Shown here: piece by piece, positions 32,425 to 36,687 of the stretch
Numbering within the stretch: the stretch's first letter is position 1
How the letters are laid out: each line of letters starts with the position of its first letter
Source: a virus
DNA: 36,687 nt
Direction: 5' to 3' (one strand)
Virus record (IMG/VR): IMGVR_UViG_3300044522_000174
Coordinates: 1 to 36,687 of that record
Translations under genes and position numbers: made by a program
The notes under the pieces: generated by a model
Told to the model about the DNA's origin: nothing
Databases searched by the model: none
What the model saw: the letters and a program-made list of their open reading frames with translations, nothing else

Positions 32425-32691
32425 TTACCACAGTGCAACCATACCAGTTGCGCTTGTTGTTGATGAGAATACTCGAACTATCTGTATCGGTAGAACAACT
32501 CCTGCTGGAACTGAGTTCAGTGTTACGTCGTCTCCTCCTGCAGTAAGAACGCGTATAATTCCTCCAGAACCAGTGTATAGCACGCAAGGTTCTGTTGATA
32601 ATCCATCAGCAGCGCTTGGAGATGCTATGTTTACTGTGTCAGACTTTACTACATCTTTAGCTCTAGTCTGTTGTAATTTTTGATATGCCAT
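32425..32691 (-). CDS. Small conserved virion-type protein (88 aa)
   Basis: This 88-residue protein starts MAYQKLQQTRAKDVVKSDTV and ends with IQIVRVFSSTTSATGMVALW. I recognise the opening 'YQKLQ..RA.DV..SDTV.I' and the 'P.Q...V...GTTA...VALW' end as a common small beta-rich family in Bacteroidota phages, probably a virion surface or decoration protein. It is not in the head cluster here but at the start of the lysis block, so its role is less certain. It is joined by a TAATG overlap to the Cys-containing small gene upstream. Confidence 0.65.
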   Translation of the reverse strand: MAYQKLQQTRAKDVVKSDTVNIASPSAADGLSTEPCVLYTGSGGIIRVLTAGGDDVTLNSVPAGVVLPIQIVRVFSSTTSATGMVALW

Positions 32692-32849
32692 TACTTTAAT
32701 ATTTTGTTAATTAGTAGATCTGGGTTATTTAGTGTCTGCTTTCTCTTTGAGCATCCACAGTCCTTGTTCGCTGCCTTTGCAACCTTCTCGACAACTGTTT
32801 TAATTCCAGTTGCTGTTGTTATCTGTTCTATTCTGTCTCCTAGTAGCAT
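32691..32849 (-). CDS. Small protein with DCGC motif (52 aa)
   Basis: This short gene encodes 52 residues, MLLGDRIEQITTATGIKTVV then EKVAKAANKDCGCSKRKQTL and NNPDLLINKILK. The 'GD.IE..T..TGIK..V' helix followed by a DCGC cysteine pair and basic residues recurs in small proteins of Bacteroidota phages. The cysteines could bind metal, but two are too few for a zinc finger alone. The stop overlaps the next start (TAATG) and the gene begins one base after the preceding stop. The function is unknown. Confidence 0.7.
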   Translation of the reverse strand: MLLGDRIEQITTATGIKTVVEKVAKAANKDCGCSKRKQTLNNPDLLINKILK

Positions 32850-32850
32850 A

Positions 32851-33177
32851 TTACTTCTTTTTAGCAACCTTTCCTGTCATCTCTCTTGACTCTAAGAAAT
32901 CCTTACTTATAGTTCTTCTCTGTTTAGTGTACTCCTTCTCCTTTGCGAACTTCTCTGATAATTTTTTTGCAGCTGTAGTTCCAAGTCTCTCTTGATCTAG
33001 AATCTCTCCAGATCCAGAGATCATTCTAACAGTTTTAGTAGATCCAGATCCAACTGTATCTAATTTTTTTTCATAAGGTCCAGTCTTTAAAGGAGAAGTC
33101 TCCTTCTCGTACCCCTTTGGGTTCCCAACTATCTCTGTGTCCTTGTTAAACGTAGGTAACCCTCTCTTGTATGCCAT
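32851..33177 (-). CDS. Basic phage protein of unknown function (108 aa)
   Basis: This 108-residue, Lys/Glu-rich protein starts MAYKRGLPTFNKDTEIVGNP. The centre has a beta segment (STKTVRMISGSGEILDQERL), and the C-terminal half is helical and very basic (KKLSEKFAKEKEYTKQRR ... MTGKVAKKK). It is in a run of small basic genes and is separated from neighbours by one to six bases. I do not recognise the family beyond a general likeness to small structural or DNA-associated phage proteins. Confidence 0.55.
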   Translation of the reverse strand: MAYKRGLPTFNKDTEIVGNPKGYEKETSPLKTGPYEKKLDTVGSGSTKTVRMISGSGEILDQERLGTTAAKKLSEKFAKEKEYTKQRRTISKDFLESREMTGKVAKKK

Positions 33178-33183
33178 TTTGTT

Positions 33184-33456
33184 TTATTTTTTAGTTCCTC
33201 TTGCTCTCTTGTCTCCAGGCATCGCGCACTTAGATCCTCGATTTGATGACGCGCTCTTCATAACTATACCACTCTTTGTGTGGCTCGCGTCTAGTCCGTC
33301 TCCGTTACCGTACGTGCCACGTTTTCTGTTAATAGCATTAAGCTCGACACGCTTCTTTACCTGATCTGGGGACTTGTTGTACTCCTTCTGGTAGTCGTTG
33401 TGCCTCTTCTTCGCCTCTGGATTGGCAGCGTAATATTTTGCTGTTCTTCCTGGCAC
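33184..33456 (-). CDS. Small basic MPGRTAKYY-family protein, GTG start
   Basis: The 90-residue product begins at a GTG (TAGTG overlap with the previous stop). I keep that start because the family's conserved opening is MPGRTAKYYAANPEAKKR. The centre reads NAINRKRGTYGNGDGLDASH and the end is basic. I have seen this family in many phages of Bacteroidota and in marine phages without a known role. Conserved Asn, His and Lys/Arg recall the surroundings of HNH nucleases, but a complete HNH motif is absent. RNA or DNA binding is plausible. Confidence 0.65.
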   Translation of the reverse strand: MPGRTAKYYAANPEAKKRHNDYQKEYNKSPDQVKKRVELNAINRKRGTYGNGDGLDASHTKSGIVMKSASSNRGSKCAMPGDKRARGTKK

Positions 33457-33560
33457 TATTTTTTCTTCTTGGCGATCATCTTCATGAAGTCAAACTTCTC
33501 TTTCTTCTGACCAGGTTTTACTTCCTTTTTAACCTCTGTTTTTGCTACTACTTTTTTCAT
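33456..33560 (-). CDS. Very small basic protein (34 aa)
   Basis: This ORF encodes 34 residues, [20 protein letters not shown] then [14 protein letters not shown]. Its ATG overlaps the stop of the 43-residue gene (ATGA) and its stop overlaps the GTG of the next gene (TAGTG). That unbroken coupling and the lack of spacer are the main support. '[12 protein letters not shown]' endings occur in small phage proteins near PLKKG-type genes. The function is unknown, and it could be a translation-coupling cistron. Confidence 0.5.
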   Translation of the reverse strand: MKKVVAKTEVKKEVKPGQKKEKFDFMKMIAKKKK

Positions 33561-33688
33561 TTTTTCTTTGATTTACCTGCCTTAGATAAGGCGATTGCTA
33601 TTGCTTGTTTTTGTGGCTTACCACTCTTAATCTCTGTTCTTATGTTTGCGCTAATAGTCTTAGCGCTGCTTCCCTTTTTTAATGGCAT
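33557..33688 (-). CDS. Small MPLKKG..([15 protein letters not shown]) protein (43 aa)
   Basis: This gene encodes 43 residues beginning [20 protein letters not shown], with the hallmark [20 protein letters not shown]. The family (DUF6496-like as I recognise it) is very common in phages and prophages. It has a helix ending in 'QAIAIAL.KAG' and basic ends, and its role is unknown. The downstream 34-residue gene starts inside its stop codon. The strong family hallmark makes this a real gene despite its size. Confidence 0.8.
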   Translation of the reverse strand: MPLKKGSSAKTISANIRTEIKSGKPQKQAIAIALSKAGKSKKK

Positions 33689-33692
33689 GACT

Positions 33693-33890
33693 CTATTTTT
33701 TTACGTTACCTTTTAAGTATGACATCTTTCCGTTCAATGATTTTGCTGACTCGTACTGCGCAGCCTTCTTCTTTATCTTCTTTTCCTGCTCCAGCATCTC
33801 CTTAGTGGGCTTCTTTCCAGAACCCTTGTTATCTCTGATGTTGTCCCATAAACCTCTCTTAGATGTGCTGCCGTCTTTTCGTGTCATCAT
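33693..33890 (-). CDS. Small basic [15 protein letters not shown] protein (65 aa)
   Basis: I start this 65-residue protein at the ATG-ATG pair at 33890. A longer frame back to 33944 would begin upstream of the promoter box and overlap the divergent gene. The product reads [18 protein letters not shown], then [20 protein letters not shown] and a basic end. The 'W.NIR...GSGK.PT.EML.QE..I' pattern is shared by many small phage proteins of unknown function. It heads the minus-strand block of small basic and lysis genes and is driven by the palindromic promoter. Confidence 0.7.
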   Translation of the reverse strand: MMTRKDGSTSKRGLWDNIRDNKGSGKKPTKEMLEQEKKIKKKAAQYESAKSLNGKMSYLKGNVKK

Positions 33891-33898
33891 AAATGTTT

Positions 33899-33914
33899 TA
33901 TCTTTGCAAAGATA
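33899..33914. promoter_or_regulatory. Palindromic dual -7 promoter / operator
   Basis: The sequence TATCTTTGCAAAGATA is a perfect 16-base palindrome. Each half is a TAnnTTTG -7 box, so it can drive transcription to the right (regulator gene, ATG at 33929) and to the left (small-gene block, ATG at 33890). On the left-going strand a TTG lies 22 bases upstream (33937-33939), a possible -33 element. No clear -33 is seen for the right-going strand. As a perfect inverted repeat it is also a natural binding site for a dimeric regulator. Confidence 0.7.
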
Positions 33915-33928
33915 ATAATATAAATCAA

Positions 33929-34393
33929 ATGAAATACAAGCCATACGCAGACTACCTCAAGTACTGGAGGGCAATAAAGACGCTCATTCGTCACAAGTAC
34001 AACCTAAGCAGCTCCGATATAGACATACTACTTTTCGTCTACAGCGAGCAGTACTTCCGTCACAAGCAGTTCTGGGAGTTCGAGTCTGGACTCACCTGGG
34101 AGAAGGACCGATTCAAGAGAATGATCGCTGACGGCTGGATCACACTATGGAGGCCGAACAAGAATGGTGAGGCTGCCCTTTATGAGGCCTCCTACAAGAC
34201 TCGCAGGGTTATAACCGATATATACGAGAAGATCGAGCTCAAGGTTCACGTATCAGAGAACCCTACATCTAACCCTCTGTTCAAAAAGGACGCGTCATAT
34301 AGTGAGAGAGCCTCCAGGCCCATTATTCGTAAGATGAATCGTACGCGTAAGGAGCTCAAGAGGCTTAGGGATATCGAGGATCAGAAGATCTAG
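33929..34393 (+). CDS. Winged-helix (MarR-like) regulator, only plus-strand gene
   Basis: I choose the ATG at 33929, since an in-frame ATG at 33893 lies before the promoter box. The 154-residue protein fits a winged helix-turn-helix: helices LKYWRAIKTLIRHKYNLS and SDIDILLFVYSEQYFRHK, a probable recognition helix TWEKDRFKRMIADGWITLWR, a wing with NKNGEAALYEAS, and further helices (YKTRRVITDIYEKIEL). The basic tail is KKDASYSERASRPIIRKMNR onwards. MarR-like proteins bind palindromes as dimers, and a perfect 16-base palindrome lies in its own promoter. It is convergent with groES; the two stop codons share CTAG at 34390-34393. It may control itself and the neighbouring small-gene block. No ligand can be predicted. 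Confidence 0.75.
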   Translation: MKYKPYADYLKYWRAIKTLIRHKYNLSSSDIDILLFVYSEQYFRHKQFWEFESGLTWEKDRFKRMIADGWITLWRPNKNGEAALYEASYKTRRVITDIYEKIELKVHVSENPTSNPLFKKDASYSERASRPIIRKMNRTRKELKRLRDIEDQKI

Positions 34394-34647
34394 AGGACCA
34401 CGACTATGTCTCTCTCCAGGATCACCGTATACTTGATGTCGTTTACCAGCATCGTGTATCCAGCGTTCTTATCGTAGTAGATTATGTCTCCCTCCTTCAC
34501 GCAGTCCACATTAGTTCCAGGCTTCACAACCTCTCCCTTCTTGTACCTGAACTGGTCGGTCTCGTTTCCAGTGAGCAGCAGACCCGACTGGGTCCTGATC
34601 TGCTCTTCTATTGTATTGATTACTAGGTATTTATTGATTGGTTGCAT
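34390..34647 (-). CDS. groES: Phage co-chaperonin GroES
   Basis: This 85-residue protein is slightly shorter than bacterial GroES (about 97). It has the family order: a beta start (MQPINKYLVINTIEEQ), a mobile loop with SGLLLTGNETDQF, in which LLL stands for the GroEL-binding Ile-Val-Leu, then KKGEVVKPG, the CVKEGDIIYYDKNAG barrel strand pair, MLVNDIKYTVI and a closing DIVVVL. The phage's own GroEL is encoded just upstream, and the TAATG overlap couples them. The order groEL-groES is reversed from the usual bacterial groES-groEL. It caps the GroEL chamber during folding of client proteins, probably phage capsid or tail proteins. It resembles other phage-encoded GroES more in size than host types. 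Confidence 0.85.
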   Translation of the reverse strand: MQPINKYLVINTIEEQIRTQSGLLLTGNETDQFRYKKGEVVKPGTNVDCVKEGDIIYYDKNAGYTMLVNDIKYTVILERDIVVVL

Positions 34648-36254
34648 TATGCTCGTGTCATTGTTATTATTGCGTTAGTACTAAGTATTGTTGTGGCTAC
34701 ACTGACCGCGTTCTTAAGCGCGTTCTTCGTCACCTTCAGTGGGTCGATTATACCCATCTCGTACATGTCACCGTACATGTCGTTCTTCACGTCGTACCCA
34801 GTGTTGGCATCTGATGCGCACTGCTCCATGATGTCGTAACCGTCGTTACCTGCGTTCTCGTGTATCTGCAGCAGCGGAGCCTGAATCGCCCTTGCCATGA
34901 TCTGCATCGCCACGTACTTCTCTGGGCTGATGTCTTCTATCATGTCATCCGCATCTGCGATGATCCTGTATGACTCGTTGAACAAGGCCAACCCCCCTCC
35001 TGGAAGGATTCCCTCTTCTAGTGCTGATCTAACCGCGCAGACTGCGTCGTCTACCCTGTCCTTTCTCTCCTTCTGCTCTAGGTCGGAGTTACCTCCCACG
35101 TATATAACAGCGATTCCACCTGTCAGGCTGGCTATCCTGTGCTTGATGAACTCCTTGTCGTTCTTCTTCTGTGCAGCGTCATGAGCTAACCACAACTGAG
35201 CAACCCTGTCGGTTACCTCCTTATCCTTGCTCGCTGGCTTGATTATAGAAGACGTGTCTCTACCTATGATGATCCTGTCTGCCTTGCCCAGGTCCTCTAT
35301 TGTTATAAGACTCAAGTCATCACCTGTACTCTCTGAGAAGTACTTTGCTCCCAATGATATAGCAATGTCGCTCATCAGTTCGTTCATCTTGTACCCGAAC
35401 TCTGGCGGTGCTATGTTACAGAACTTCAGCTTGTTTTTCACCACGTTAACTGCCAACGTGTTGATCACGTTCTGGTTGCACGGCCCGATAATGAGCAGCT
35501 TCTTGTTCTCCTGTATCACCGTCTTCAGCACTCCTTCTATAGACAGGATGTTGGATATCTCCTGGTCTGTAACCAACACCAGAACATCGTCCATGATGCA
35601 CTCGTCGTTCTTGAAGTCGTTCACGAACATGTTAGACGTGTAGCCCCTTCCAATCTTGATACCGTTTGTGAACTCTGAGTACGTCTCTGCCGTCTGTGAG
35701 TTCTCGATTGTAACAATCCCATTCTTACCAACCTTTGTGTAAGCACTCGATATTATCTTACCGATCTCGTTATCGTTGTTGGCCGAGATTGATGCCACGT
35801 TGTGAAGTGTCTTTCCACTCACCTTCTTGGATGATCTCTCCAGGCTGTGGATGATGCCATTGGCAACACTGTTTATGTTCTTGATCACCTCTGTCACGTT
35901 GTGCTTCTCGTTCAACAGGTCCTGTCCCTGTCTCACGATGGCCTCCGTCAGAACGATTGCCGTTGTTGTTCCGTCACCAGCACTGGTGGCTGTACGGTCT
36001 GCTGCCTCTTTTAAAATTTTTACAGCTAGATTCTCTACTGGATCTAATAAGAATATAGATTTAGCTACTGTTATCCCATCTTTCGTCACTGTGATTCCAT
36101 GAGTATGATTAGGACTCTCTATAAGTACTGTTCGGCCTCTTGGACCAAGAGTACTCTTAACTGCCTTTGACAAAATTGTAATACCATTAATTAACTTGTC
36201 TCTTCCTTCCTTATCAAATAATATGTCCTTAGGACTATATCCGAATTCTTCCAT
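34647..36254 (-). CDS. groEL: Phage chaperonin GroEL
   Basis: The 535-residue protein is nearly full length (548 in E. coli). The ATP site is intact: STLGPRGRTVLI (34-45), GDGTTT (93-98, Asp94 corresponding to the essential Asp87), RVDDAVCAVRSALEEG (the Asp398 region), ILPGGGLAL and GIIDPLKV (Asp495 region). The C-terminus ends NAIITMTRA and has no Gly-Gly-Met tail. The middle domain is shorter in places, with unusual Cys residues (NDECIMDD, IGPCNQNV). It likely forms a folding ring for phage proteins such as the capsid. Chaperonins are known in a few large phages but are not common. Base composition changes sharply inside the gene near 36000. A tandem pair of TATATTTG boxes lies upstream. 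Confidence 0.92.
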   Translation of the reverse strand: MEEFGYSPKDILFDKEGRDKLINGITILSKAVKSTLGPRGRTVLIESPNHTHGITVTKDGITVAKSIFLLDPVENLAVKILKEAADRTATSAGDGTTTAIVLTEAIVRQGQDLLNEKHNVTEVIKNINSVANGIIHSLERSSKKVSGKTLHNVASISANNDNEIGKIISSAYTKVGKNGIVTIENSQTAETYSEFTNGIKIGRGYTSNMFVNDFKNDECIMDDVLVLVTDQEISNILSIEGVLKTVIQENKKLLIIGPCNQNVINTLAVNVVKNKLKFCNIAPPEFGYKMNELMSDIAISLGAKYFSESTGDDLSLITIEDLGKADRIIIGRDTSSIIKPASKDKEVTDRVAQLWLAHDAAQKKNDKEFIKHRIASLTGGIAVIYVGGNSDLEQKERKDRVDDAVCAVRSALEEGILPGGGLALFNESYRIIADADDMIEDISPEKYVAMQIMARAIQAPLLQIHENAGNDGYDIMEQCASDANTGYDVKNDMYGDMYEMGIIDPLKVTKNALKNAVSVATTILSTNAIITMTRA

Positions 36255-36283
36255 TTTATTAAATTTTATTAAATTATATGCGA

Positions 36284-36302
36284 CAAATATACAACAAATA
36301 TA
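36284..36302 (-). promoter_or_regulatory. Tandem TATATTTG -7 boxes before groEL
   Basis: The minus strand has TATATTTG at 36295-36302 and again at 36284-36291, both matching TAnnTTTG and separated by three bases. The groEL ATG lies about 30 bases downstream of the second. The upstream copy reaches the HNH gene's stop. No clear -33 TTG is seen at normal spacing for either box. Confidence 0.5.
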
Positions 36303-36687
36303 TTAATATTTATTACTCTTTTTTAAGTTGTCAATAGCCCATAGAGGTTGGAAGTTTGTATAATGGTTTAATTTTATTACCTCTTCTTCTGTCTTGGCGC
36401 TTGATACTGGTATGATGTGGTCTAGATGCCATTCTCCGTGATTACCTATTGTCATTCCATCTGTGAATTTATTTTCTATATATATTATAAATTCTTTTAC
36501 AGTGCAACAAAGTATCTCCTCTGTCTTAGCTCCTTTTTTAAATTGATTATCTCCTCTTTTAAAAGCACTTCTCACACAAGCTCTTACACTACCCCTTAAC
36601 TTAAATAGATCATCTGTATTTTTTCTTTCTTTATGATATTTTTTATTGTATTCATATAAAGAACTTTTATTAACTTCCCTATATTCT
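36303..36687 (-). CDS. HNH homing-type endonuclease, N-terminus cut by window edge
   Basis: The frame is open from the right edge, giving 127 visible residues. I read it as one partial gene, not as one starting at the internal GTG at 36575, because upstream codons are family-like (KYHKERKNTDDLFKLRGSVR). The C-terminal half holds the HNH site: GEWHLDHIIPVSS, then NHYTNFQPLWAIDNLKKSNK. The N-terminal 'LF.LR..VR...R.AFKRG' and TEEILCCTVKEFIIYIENKF are typical of free-standing phage HNH nucleases, which cut DNA and often spread as selfish elements, though some help packaging. It is upstream of groEL, from which it is separated by the tandem promoter boxes. Confidence 0.85.
   Translation of the reverse strand, partial: EYREVNKSSLYEYNKKYHKERKNTDDLFKLRGSVRACVRSAFKRGDNQFKKGAKTEEILCCTVKEFIIYIENKFTDGMTIGNHGEWHLDHIIPVSSAKTEEEVIKLNHYTNFQPLWAIDNLKKSNKY

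Noticed and set aside
33291-33818. Plus-strand hydrophobic open frames over the small basic genes and similar ones elsewhere
   Set aside because: They are complements of Lys-rich minus-strand genes (Lys codons read as Phe/Leu), not real membrane proteins.
1-36687. tRNA genes, CRISPR arrays, integrase and attachment sites
   Set aside because: I looked for cloverleaf-like arms, regular spacer-repeat patterns and recombinase motifs and found none that I could support.

Overview
The window looks like part of the genome of a tailed, podovirus-like phage that infects a member of the Bacteroidota (Flavobacteriia-type host likely). Four things point there. The virion proteins match families I know from Bacteroidota and crAss-like phages: the 'muzzle'/stabilisation protein start motif MNKDLDER..KPGEY.DALNI, the connector motif LSLEDIVNNFML, and small DUF6321 and PLKKG proteins. 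Several genes have TAnnTTTG boxes, the -7 element of Bacteroidota promoters, upstream of the start. Start codons sit in A-rich contexts without Shine-Dalgarno sequences. The DNA is AT-rich. I see no integrase, tRNA, rRNA, CRISPR or insertion sequence. All names are family recognition by eye; no database search was run.

All genes but one lie on the minus strand, so transcription runs from right to left. At the right edge are a truncated HNH endonuclease gene and a groEL-groES pair (36687-34390). A single plus-strand winged-helix regulator gene (33929-34393) converges on groES. It diverges from the next minus-strand block across a perfect 16-bp palindrome that holds a -7 box on each strand. From 33890 to 31142 lies a tightly coupled run of small genes: several short basic proteins, a small virion-type protein, then a lysis set (two small membrane proteins, an L,D-transpeptidase-like enzyme and a lipoprotein with a C-terminal membrane anchor resembling a u-spanin). 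Next (31145-21928) come the adsorption genes: a 1255-residue fibre with exact 17- and 10-residue repeats, a 588-residue collar-type fibre, small accessory proteins, and an 893-residue DUF285-repeat protein.

From 21922 to 11783 is the packaging and head module: a small conserved protein, a protein that may contain two GroES-like barrels, a candidate small terminase, large terminase, portal, DUF6321 protein, a collagen-stalk fibre with a carbohydrate-binding-like module, scaffold, major capsid protein and a conserved neighbour bounded by two hairpin terminators. From 11717 to 1 is the neck and tail module: two connector proteins, the 1476-residue muzzle protein, three small tail proteins, a GNAT-like protein with its own near-leaderless promoter, and three consecutive genes resembling internal virion (DNA-ejection) proteins, the last cut by the left edge.

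The genes are packed with ATGA, TAATG or TGATG overlaps, so much expression probably depends on translational coupling. The most unusual points are the phage chaperonin operon together with a second GroES-like candidate in the packaging module, the palindromic dual promoter, a recurrent ATCAAATG start context, a 199-codon internal duplication in a fibre gene, and a sharp base-composition break inside groEL. There is no stretch over 300 bases without a gene.
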